Below are positions 55,579-64,000 of a stretch of 64,000 bases of DNA, in pieces. The stretch is from contig OY992538.1 of the NCBI GenBank assembly GCA_963921195.1, forward strand, positions 60,440,852-60,504,851, written 5' to 3'. Position 1 is the stretch's first letter. Every line of letters begins with the position of its first letter. The DNA is from Pegoplata infirma. Lineage: Eukaryota; Arthropoda; Insecta; Diptera; Anthomyiidae. The notes below the pieces were generated by a model, which ran no database searches, was not told the DNA's origin, and worked only from the letters and a program-made list of their open reading frames with translations. Position numbers and translations under genes: made by a program.

Positions 55579-56726
55579 TTTTATTTTAATTATCAACAAC
55601 AATCAGGACATTCAAAATATATTTTTATTTTATTTTTTTGTAAAAAATTTCAATTACTGAAATAGGGGCACTGTGGTGCACACAAAAAATTATTGGCTAA
55701 AAATTTTCAATTAAATCTATTGATCAACAAAATTTAAATAAGTCAATCAATGTTTTGATTGAAATTTTTTTCAACATACAAATTTTTTTTTCGGTTTAAT
55801 TTATTTGACTAGAATAATTCAAAAATATACAAAATAATCGGTTTTTTTTTTGTATTGTTTGGAACATATAGGAAAGCAAATAAGAAGCATGTTTTGATAA
55901 TTTTGTCATAACCTTACAATTCATTTGTTAAATCAATCATTATTTTGATTGACTTTAAATAAAAAATTTATTAAATTTTTTATCAAAATCAAAAAAATGT
56001 TTGATTGAAAAAATTTTCAATCAATCACCTACAATTTGATGATTGGTATAACAATTTTTTTAATTGGAGGAATTTCAATCAAAAAATTGATTGAATCCGC
56101 GTTTTTGTTGATTGAAATAAATTTCAAATGTTTTCTGTGTGGGTGTTCATGGATTCGGCCAAGTCGAATTAAATTTTTTTATTTATTTAGTTCTCGTTTA
56201 AAAAAAAAAGCCTTATTAGTTGTTTTTTTTTTCTCGTTAAAAAATACGCCTTTATCCTAGAATCACTACTGTTGTTTTAGATCCATTTTAATTAAATTTT
56301 TCTTGATATTTTATTATTCCCCTACTCCTTTTTTTTCTTGTTCATTCTCTGTCTTCAGACTATAATGTATTTTATAATAGATTTATTTGCCAAGTTGCTG
56401 TTAAGTGCGCTTAAATTGACATGAAATTACTGCATAAAAATACCTTTTGGCAAACTACAAATTAATTGATAAAAAGACAGATATAACAACAAAGGCGATA
56501 AAATTGTACAGAACAAGATAGTTAAAAAAGAACTTAAGATGAAGATGTTTAAAAGCCAGAAAAAGAAGAAAAAAATGAGCAGGATTAAAAAGGCATACAA
56601 ATAGAGGAGAATAAGCCATTTACCAAACATACTCCATCCAATTCATACCACTTTATATGGCTGAGAATATAAAAAGGAAATAAATTGCAAACAAAAAAAA
56701 ATAGACATTTAAATGAAAAAAAAAAA
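55579..56726. other. repeat-bearing region, element with TTGATTGAAA words
   Basis: 55680-56140 holds dense (A)TTGATTGAAA/TTTCAATCAA words in both orientations between CACACAAAAAATTATTGG and TTTCAAATGTTTTCTGTGTG, probably another MITE. 56142-56185 is a HelA terminus remnant (GGATTCGGCCAAGTCGAATT). 56190-56726 is unassigned. Confidence 0.45.
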
Positions 56727-57492
56727 ACAAGTAGAAAAGTTAATTTCGACTTGGCCGAATCTATGAATACCCTCCACAATGTCCTTTTAAGTGTTAGTAA
56801 ATTTTCTAACGTGAAAAAATAAAAATTTTGATTAGTTTATATTTTGTGTAAAAAAAACTTTTTTAAGTAATTTTTTAAAAAAATTACTAAATTTTTTTTG
56901 AGCGTAAAATGTTTTTTGAGTGTAGTTTTTTTTTTTTAGTGTAAAAATATTTTTGAGTGACAAAAATACGTTGTAAAATAATTTTGTGACTTATCAAAGT
57001 TTTTAAAACATGTTTAACGGGTTTTCAACTCATGAATTTAAGGCGAAACTTATCTGAAATTCACGGTTTTGCTAATAACTTTTAAACCACTGGACCGAGA
57101 ACAAAAAATATATATGCCAAGCTTCAGTATACTCAGAATTGCTTTTCGAAACTTAGCGTGTGTTTTATCTCAAAAATTGACGAAAAACCCTTGCCGAAAT
57201 TTAGTCTTTTGCTGATAACTTTGGAACCACTAAACCGATTTTGCTGGATTACAACCTGACCAGGTAAATACCCAATATATATGCCAAACTTCAGGAGCCT
57301 CCGTAAAGTCTTTCAAAAGTTAGCGTCTTTTCAACAGACAGACAGACGGACGGACATCGCTAGATCGTCTTAAAATCGATCGAGGACCATGAATGTATAT
57401 ACTTTATGGAGTCTTAGACCAATATTTCGAGGTGTTACAAACAGAATGACAAACTTATATATACCCTCTATCACTGGAGTGGAGGGTATAAA
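56727..57492 (-). mobile_element. HelA-9, Helentron-like element, full length
   Basis: Minus strand: ATACCCTCCACTCCAGTGAT, core, short GTCC/GTCT tract, two modules, CACTCAAAA array (56880-56950), GTGGAGGGTATTCATAGA, hairpin TTCGGCCAAGTCGAA, CTACTTGTTTTTT. The module at 57080-57110 has a deletion that removes the GATTT.GCTGAAAT part. Confidence 0.9.
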
Positions 57493-57654
57493 AAGGAATA
57501 CAAAATGTAAGGAATTTTTCAATTGAATTGTACATGAAGGAAAAACATATTCGTTGAACAGCATTTTTATCATATTGCATGTGTCGTCTGTTTCTGAACC
57601 TACTACATTAGGGTGGTAATTTTATAGCTGGCATTACTTTGTAATAAAAAAAAT

Positions 57655-57945
57655 GACAACCGACTAGAAAATTTAAATCTAAAAAAATATGTTTGTACTT
57701 GTTTATTCGGTGATCAATTCTGTTCACATGTGTCAACCAGCAGCTGAAATAAAGCATTTTGTATATTTAGGTTATGTTGAATGTACTAAAATTTTCGAGG
57801 TGTCCTCACATTTTCTTTCATAACTTTTGAACCGCTGAACCGATTTTGCTCAAATGTATCACCATTTCCACAGACAGACGGACAAATGGAAAGACAGGCT
57901 GGCATCGCTACAATGCCTCCAAATCGATCACTGATCAATAATATA
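57655..57945 (-). mobile_element. HelA/HelB-like fragment, short subgroup
   Basis: CAACCAGCAGCTGAAATAAA, TTAGGTTATGTTGAATGTAC and AACTTTTGAACCGCTGAACC match 35105-35692. The GTCY tract is degraded to isolated units. The end near 57935 reads GATCACTGATCAATAATATA, closer to HelB. No termini. Confidence 0.6.
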
Positions 57946-58121
57946 TATCGGTCAAAATTACGATACAAAACCACAAATCTGGACGTGGGTTTTCAGATTT
58001 TTTTTATATTATGAACACAGATGCTCTATGGAGCCATTTAGAAACTCCCATTTACAGTTTAAATAAATTCCAATAACTCGCCATTTTTATTTTTAAAAAA
58101 TCACAAAAAATTTAAAAAGTG

Positions 58122-58936
58122 CACTCAAAAAATTATGTCATTAACTGTTTGTAGTTTATTTAAAAAGTTTTCCGTTTAGTCGTTTTTAATAGAAAAAACA
58201 TTTGTTTGATGTTCAGTTTTTATTAATGACTACATCAGTCCTTTGTTTCAAAAATAACACACTAAAAAATAAAGACTTTCACTAACATTTAATTTATAAA
58301 GTCATTAATTTTTGTTCTGTAAGTAAAAACTACTGATTATTCTTTAAATTTTTAATGATTTGTGTAAGTAATTTTTTTTTAAATTGTTGGTATTTTTTAA
58401 TGATATATCATTAGTTTTTACCTACACAAGTCAGTTATTTGTTTGTAGAAAAAAAATTCAAAAAATTATTTATAGAAATATAAAAACATATTTGTATCAA
58501 GTGGCTTTGGCACGATGGGTAGAGTGTCTGGCCAGAATGTAGTTGATTGCGGGATCGATTCCCCAAAATTTTATTAAAAAATTTAAAAAAAATATTTCAA
58601 TAGAAAATTGTAAAAAATAACCTACGAAATCATTAATTTTTAATGTTTTAGTAGGTTATTTTTTTGGAATTTGTTGGTAAAAATAACAGAACTATCATTA
58701 ATTTTTAATGTTTTCGTAGGTTATATTTTTCGAATTTGTTGGTAAAAAAGAATAAAAAAAAAACCGTAATATTTTAATGTTTAGTGTTATTTATTTTAGA
58801 AAATTTTGCCAACAGTAAAAATTAAATGTTGATGTTTTTAAAACAAATGAATAATTACTGGGATGGTTTTCAATTGTTTATTCACTGGTTTTTTGTGTGT
58901 GTTTCTTTTGTTTTTGCCTACAAAATATTTTGAGTG
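58122..58936. mobile_element. CACTC-N MITE with TG duplication and an in-window empty site
   Basis: CACTCAAAAAATTATGTC at the left and ACAAAATATTTTGAGTG at the right, TG at 58120-58121 and 58937-58938. The tandem copy at 60265-60280 reads AAAAAGTGGTGTAGTT with a single TG and no element. The interior has a duplicated ~80-bp block (58628-58745) and a tRNA-like segment at 58498-58570. Confidence 0.93.
58498..58570 (+). promoter_or_regulatory. tRNA-like pol III A-box/B-box segment inside CACTC-N
   Basis: TGGGTAGAGTGTCTGG fits an A box, and GGGATCGATTCCCC fits a B box within a T-arm-like GGG/CCC stem. The spacing is as in a tRNA gene. No acceptor stem or complete clover-leaf is visible, so it is probably a tRNA-derived (SINE-like) piece carried by a DNA MITE. 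Confidence 0.45.
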
Positions 58937-59114
58937 TGGTGTAGTTTGAAGAGCTTAAGTAAATATCGTATTTTTATAATCGAAATTGAAATTAAATGCT
59001 AAAGTCCTCTACTTTAAACATAAAAGTAAAAAAAAAATATGTCATTAAAAAAATAGATTCTAAATGCAAATGCATTTTTGGGGTGCATTTTTGTCAACTT
59101 TTACCCCTTTTGAT

Positions 59115-60054
59115 TTTTTATACCCTCCACTCCAGTGATAGAGGGTATATATAAGTTTGTCATTCCGTTTGTAACACATCGAAATATTGGTTTAGGACCC
59201 CATAAAGTATATATTCATGATCCTCGATCGACTTTAGGTCGATCTAGCGATGTTCGTCCGTCCGTCTGTCTGTCCGTAGAAAACACGCTAACTTTTGAAA
59301 GACTTTACAGATACTACTGAAGTTTGGCATATATGTTGGTCATTTACCTGGTCAGGTTAGTATTGCAATTCAGCCAAATCGGTTTAGTGGTTCAAAAGTT
59401 ATGAGCAAAAGAGTAAATTTCGGCAAGGGTGTTTCGCGAATTTACGAGATAAAAAACACGATAACTTTCGAAAGACTATAATGAGACAGCTGAAGCTTGA
59501 AATGTACCTTTGCCGTTCCCTAGGTCTATTTGGTATTAAATTTCAGCTAAAGTGGTCCAGTGGTTTAAAAGTTATAAGCAAAACCTTGAATTTCAGATTA
59601 GTTTCATCTTAAATGCCACGTGTTTAGACAAGTTTTAAAAGCATTGGTGGTAACTTAACAATGCTTTTCGAACTTGTTTAGTTTTAAAGCAATGCTTTTT
59701 AAACTTGTTTAGTTTTAAAAGCATTAAAAATTACACTCGAAAAAAATTTCACATTAAAAAAAATTTTACACTCAAAAAAAAATTAGTTTTTTTTTTTCAA
59801 AAATTACGTGCATTCACTCAGAAATATTTTTACAGTAAAAAAAAAACATAACAATCGAAAAAAAATTTTAGACTCAAAAAATAAAATTAGTAATTTTTTT
59901 TTTTAAGTGACAAAAAAAGAGTTTTTTACTCAAAATAAAATATTTCTAATCAAAATCGTTAATTTTTTCACGTTAAAAATGTACTATCCTTTAAAAAATG
60001 CATTGTGGAGGGTACTCATAGATTCGGCAAAGTCGAATTTAACTTTTCTACTTG
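59115..60054 (+). mobile_element. HelA-10, Helentron-like element, full length
   Basis: TTTTTATACCCTCCACTCCA start with local hairpin, core lacking one TA, GTCC/GTCT tract, two modules, CACTC array (59725-59900), GTGGAGGGTACTCATAGA, hairpin TTCGGCAAAGTCGAA, CTACTTGTTTTT. It is inserted between copies 1 and 2 of the 440-bp repeat. Confidence 0.92.
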
Positions 60055-60544
60055 TTTTTAATTCAGTCATCATTTTCATGGGATACAAAGGTGTTCTATT
60101 TTTAATTTTTTTTTTTTTTTTAATTTTGCTCATTTTTTCCATACAAAACTTTTTTCATATTATGAACACAGATGCTCTATGGAGCCATTTAGACATTCCC
60201 ATTTACAGTTTAAATAAATTCCAAAATCTCGCAATTTTCATTTTTTAAAAATCACAAAAAAATTAAAAAGTGGTGTAGTTTGAAGAGCTTAAGTAAATAT
60301 CGGATTTTCATAATCGAAATTGAAATTAAATGCTAAAGTCCTCCACTTTAAACATAAAAGTTAAAAAAAAATGTGTCATTAAAAAAAATGGATTTTAAAT
60401 GCAAATGCATTTTTGGGGTGCATTTTCGTCAACTTTTACCCCTTTTAATTTTTTTTTAGTTAACATATTATTAAAGTACAATATTTTTACAAACAAAGTC
60501 AGTCATGATTTTCATGGGACACAGAGGTCTTCTATTTTTAATAT

Positions 60545-61260
60545 ATTTTTATACCCTCCAACTACAGTATGGGGGTATACTCACTTTGTCATTCCGTGTG
60601 TAACGCATCGAAATATCGGTGTTTGACCCCATAAAGTATATATATTATTGATCAGTGATCGATTCTAAGACATTCTAGCGATGTCCGTCTGTCCGTCCGT
60701 CCGTCCGTCCGTCTCTCCGTCCGTCTGTGGAAGACACGATACAGTCCAAAATAAAAGTGGTAGACTCCTGAAATTTGGCACATATATGTCCTTTGTTCAT
60801 AGGCTGGTTAAGTTCGGAGATGGGCAAAATCGGAACAGGGGGAAAAAAGTTCCCCCTTGAAGAACTAACCAACCTCTGAAAAATACCATATTTTTACATG
60901 ATTTTTTGTGTTTTTGTTTAACAAATCCAACATTTTAATGATACAAGAAGTTCAAGGTCCTGCATTTGGACCCACAGAATTAGAAAAATCGTTTTACGGT
61001 CCGCCCCCCCCCCTTTTATGGGCGTGGAATAAATATTTTTTTATATAATGATAAATTTGTATTTCTTTAGTGCAAAAAGCATAAGAATTATTTTTTTTAA
61101 CACTTATTCGAGAGGAATTGTGCCCCCCAATTACCACTACCAACCCCCCCCCCCCCAAAAAAAAAAAAAAAAAGACGCCCCTGCAATTTTTTTTTTTTAT
61201 TTATTTGCATGTTGGAGGGTATAAAAGATTCGGCACAGCCGAATTTAACACTCTTACTTG
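60545..61260 (+). mobile_element. HelB-6, Helentron-like element, full length
   Basis: TTTTTATACCCTCCAACTAC with partner GGGGGTATACTC. Core with GACCCCATAAAGTATATATA, GTCC tract 60683-60728, ACACGATACAGTCCAAAAT, poly-C tracts (61003-61013, 61146-61157), GTTGGAGGGTATAAAAGA, hairpin TTCGGCACAGCCGAA, CTTACTTGTTTT. Inserted in copy 3 of the 440-bp repeat. Confidence 0.92.
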
Positions 61261-61425
61261 TTTTTTTTTTAAATTTTGCTCATCAAAAATTAAAAAAAGA
61301 TAGATTATTTTTTGTTTTTCAAAATTTGGTAAGTAGATGTTTTCTAAATTGTCTTTCAATGAATTTTTGAAGAGCCATAACTCCTTAAGTAAATGTAAAT
61401 GTCTTGTGGAGGACAATGTAAATGT

Positions 61426-61794
61426 CTTGTGGAGGACACGATACAGTCCAAAATAAAATAGCTAGACTCCTGAAATTTGGCACGAATATGTCTAACGATC
61501 ATAGGCTGGTTAAGTTCAGAGATGGGCAAAATCGGACTAAAGGGGAAAAAGTTCCCCCTTTAAGAACTAAACCAACCTCTGGAAAAACCCCATTTTTTAT
61601 AGATTTTTTGTGCTTTTGCTTAGCAAACGAAACTTTTTTTTATGTCAGAAGAAGTCCTGCAGTTGGATCCAGAAAGGTTGTCTCCCACCGCCGAACGCCC
61701 CCTCCCCCAAAAAAAAGACGCCCCTGTATTTTTTTTAAAAACGTGTTGGAGGGTATAAAAGATTCGGCACAGCCGAATTTAACACTATCACTTG
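61426..61794 (+). mobile_element. HelB fragment, 5'-truncated
   Basis: Starts in the HelB interior (ACACGATACAGTCCAAAAT) and runs to the proper end: GTTGGAGGGTATAAAAGA, TTCGGCACAGCCGAA, CACTTGTTTT. Just upstream, ATGTAAATGTCTTGTGGAGG is present twice in tandem (61392-61440). Confidence 0.8.
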
Positions 61795-62410
61795 TTTTTT
61801 TTTAATATTGATTGAAACATTTTTTCATTGAAAAGTATTTTTTTTGTTTTAGTCAAAATGAATTTTTTCAAAAATAATTAATTTTTATTTTTGAATGAAG
61901 AAATATTTTGACTGAAAAAAATTTGGGTAAAAACAATTTTTGTACCGAACTTTTATTTATTTGTATAATATTTATCTAAAATTAAATTTTTAATAACCCG
62001 AGTAAATAATTTTATATATAATTTGATACAATTATATATAATTATATATATATTGTATAAAATTATAAAAAATTATATATTATTTGATAAGATTATATGT
62101 ATATTTAATTATATCCGATTTTTTTTAATATAAAATTTTATAAAATTATATCAAATTATATCTTATTTGATAAAATAAGATAAAATTATATAAAATTTTA
62201 TCAAATTACATATAAAAACATCAGAATTTGTTTTATATAAAGTTTTATAAAATTATATTAAATTATATATAATTTGACTATTATATAATTTGATAAAATT
62301 ATATAAAATTATATTCGAATTTTTTATATAAAATTTTATAAAATTATATCAAATTTTATCTAATTTGATAAAATTTTATAAAATTATTAATAATTTTATC
62401 AAATTTTAGA
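61795..62410. repeat. AT-rich family O-like repeat
   Basis: TTTGAC/GTCAAA words to 61930. From 61998 (ACCCGAGTAAATAATTTT) there are dense AAATTATATCAAATTATAT words like 26211-26558. Confidence 0.55.
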
Positions 62411-63280
62411 AATTATTATCCCCCTAATCTCCAACACACACACATATGTACAAAACTCTTTTGTATATGTATGTGTTCACATGAGAGTGTATTTTAAAGA
62501 ATTTGTAGTTATTTGTTTCGACATATTTATGTAAACAGGATATTAAGGACTCACTCATGGTATATGAAGTAGTTGAAATTATGTATGTGTGTACTATACG
62601 TATGTCTGTATGTTTGTAGTTGGAGATGGTGTATATGAAGTACAGGAAGAATGCAGTGCTTGTAACTGCTATAAGTACCACTACATATTCTGGTTTGTTT
62701 TCAATATTGAATACAGCAAGAGAAAAAAAAATGAAAATGGAAAACTACAGGATTAATGTCATCAATTCATTTCCAGCAAAGGAATGCGAACAAATATTTA
62801 ATGTTCATTGCAGTTTTAGGTCATACTACACAAGAATTTTTTTTTTTTATAGATTTTTCCTCATTTCAATATAAAACATAAAAAGGATTTATGATAGGAT
62901 TAAGATATTTATGTTATTGAATATTAAATAAATGAAAACTTAAAAGGGTGTGGGAAAATTGAAATTAAAAATATTAAGTAATTGAAATCGTTTAAGATCT
63001 ACAGGGGTTTCAGTATTTGAATTTTATTAGAATTTCATATACTTATCACAAAATTTAATTAAACTAATATTTGACATTCCTTTTTTTGTAATATTAGGGA
63101 TATTCATAACATAAATCACAGCACCTTATGTTTTAGTTTTGTAGAGTTTTCAAAAAGACAATTTTTAAAAAATTTTGAAAAATTCAGGAAACTTAAAAAA
63201 AAAATCCCAAAAATGTCCGATAATTTAGAAAAAAACATAAAAAATACAAAAAAATTAATGTCGAACACATGTTATTTTTA
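62411..63280. other. apparently unique sequence
   Basis: (CA)n at 62431-62444 and TATGTATGTG words. A plus-strand open frame at 62620-62874 has no domain and ends in a poly-T-coded Phe run, so it is not called. Confidence 0.4.
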
Positions 63281-63615
63281 CACTCAAAAAAAAAACTTGT
63301 AAAGCGACAAGAATAGTTGGTAAATAATTTTCTAAGTTTAGAAGCTTTTTACCAATAAAATTGTAAATTTACAATTTTTTTGAGGCGATTAAACTTACAA
63401 GGAGATTTCGTATCTTTATTTTATTCTTTGCTACATCCTATTTTACAATAATTCCTAGTAAAAATTACGTGATTTTTTTTTTTTTTTACAAGCTTTTTAC
63501 AAAAAAGATTGTAAATTTACAACTTTTTTTATCGCAATAAAAGTTCCAAAAAATTATCATGAATTTACTAGATTATTTTTTGTAAAAAAAACTTGGAAAT
63601 TTGTGAAATTACAAA
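63281..63615. mobile_element. CACTC-D4 MITE, left part
   Basis: TA then CACTCAAAAAAAAAACTTGT, with ACCAATAAAATTGTAAATTT and CTACATCCTATTTTAC as in D2. It is cut by the HelA that starts at 63616. Confidence 0.7.
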
Positions 63616-64000
63616 AAACAAGTTAAAATTTAAATTCGGCCATTCCGAATGTATTAATACCCTCTACAATGCAAAAATTATTATTGCAAAAAACTTTATT
63701 TAAAAAGAAATTAGTTTTAAGGAAAAAACATTTTAAAAAAATTTCCGCGAAAAAAAAATTTTGTTAAAAAAAAAATACGCGATTATTTTCTTTATTTGTA
63801 AAAAATATGTTCGTGCTTGCTTAAATACCATTCACTGTTCAATTCTGTTCACATATATCAACCAGCAGCTGAATTATAGCATTTTGTATTTTTAGGTTAT
63901 GTTGAATTTACCAAAATTTTCGAGGTGTTCTTACATTTTCGTTTATAACTTTTGAACCACTGCACTGTGGGCCAGGATTTCCATTTTTTGGCCAATAAGG
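63616..64000 (-). mobile_element. HelA-11 (short subgroup), cut by window end
   Basis: Its 3' end is at the left: CTTGTTTTTTG on the minus strand, hairpin TTCGGAATGGCCGAA, GTAGAGGGTATTAATAC. The interior (AACCAGCAGCTGAATTATAG, TTAGGTTATGTTGAA) matches 35105-35692. The 5' end lies beyond the window. From about 63966 the sequence no longer matches HelA, so another insertion may begin there. Confidence 0.8.

Larger units (their letters stand above)
57990..61300 (+). repeat. ~440-bp tandem repeat, 2.5 copies, with inserted elements
   Basis: Unit markers: TTTTCATGGGA(T/C)ACA(A/G)AGG, GAACACAGATGCTCTATGG, TGGTGTAGTTTGAAGAGC, CTTTAAACATAAAAGT, GGGGTGCATTTT. Copy 1 is 57990-59112, containing CACTC-N. 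HelA-10 lies between copies 1 and 2. Copy 2 is about 60056-60490, uninterrupted. The partial copy 3 starts near 60500 and is split by HelB-6. Marker spacing between copies 2 and 3 is about 440 bp. No function recognised. Confidence 0.8.

Noticed and set aside
62620..62874. 84-residue plus-strand open frame as a host gene
   Set aside because: Composition and length are within chance for this AT-rich DNA. It ends in a poly-T-coded Phe run and no domain is recognised.

Overview
The window is about 64 kb of strongly AT-rich, gene-poor insect DNA. It most resembles intergenic or long-intron chromatin of a brachyceran, probably calyptrate, fly. The clearest taxonomic cue is the large number of short elements of the dipteran mini-me / DINE-1 (INE-1) type, i.e. 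non-autonomous Helentrons: a TTTATACCC left end, a (TA)n-core-(GTCY)n block and a hairpin plus CTTG right end. I found no host protein-coding exon, rRNA or bona fide tRNA that I can defend. The only recognisable coding sequence is three decayed transposon genes: an RT-RNase H pseudogene (about 19.67-21.89 kb, minus), the C-terminus of a jockey-like reverse transcriptase (about 11.3-12.4 kb, minus), and the C-terminal dimerisation region of a hAT transposase (about 49.2-50.3 kb, minus).

Working labels used below (mine, not published names). HelA, HelB and HelC are three lineages of Helentron-like elements. CACTC-D, -E, -F and -N are MITEs with CACTCAAAA termini and TA (or TG) target duplications. 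J, K and P share a GGGGCATTCC terminus, and J and K are giant hairpins. L is another hairpin element. FB is a 1.9-kb foldback. H and hAT-2 are hAT elements with perfect 8-bp target duplications. G, I and Q are other terminal-inverted-repeat elements.

Layout. 0-5 kb: a P fragment, element I1, and a 3-kb HelA carrying a GTCT microsatellite, a 145-bp tandem repeat and a ~70-copy 16-bp minisatellite. 5-8 kb: mostly unassigned AT-rich DNA. 8.3-12.8 kb: a nest of insertions in which HelC is split by HelB-within-HelB and, separately, by CACTC-D that holds an RT fragment split by CACTC-E. 14.7-22.2 kb: HelA, hairpin J1, G1, and a CACTC-D split by HelA and by a 5'-truncated non-LTR retrotransposon with a 6-bp target duplication. 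22.5-24.6 kb: a further nest. 26.2-32.8 kb: AT-rich repeats, G2, the FB foldback and hAT H. 33-41 kb: minus-strand HelA and HelB, CACTC-F and two half copies of K. 42.4-46.8 kb: one HelA interrupted by hairpins K and L. 47.1-48.2 kb: hairpin J2. 49-51.3 kb: hAT-2 with internal insertions. 52.5-61.8 kb: CACTC-F copies, HelA/B/C copies, and a 440-bp tandem repeat whose first copy carries CACTC-N and whose second copy is the matching empty site. 61.8-64 kb: AT-rich DNA and a HelA cut by the window end.

The main biological content is therefore relational: who sits inside whom, what target duplications remain, and how terminal structures co-vary between lineages. The most interesting pattern is that HelA, HelB and HelC each carry a different but internally matched 5'/3' terminal complementarity. 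The same 5' strand can also fold on itself, which suggests alternative terminal structures maintained by selection.
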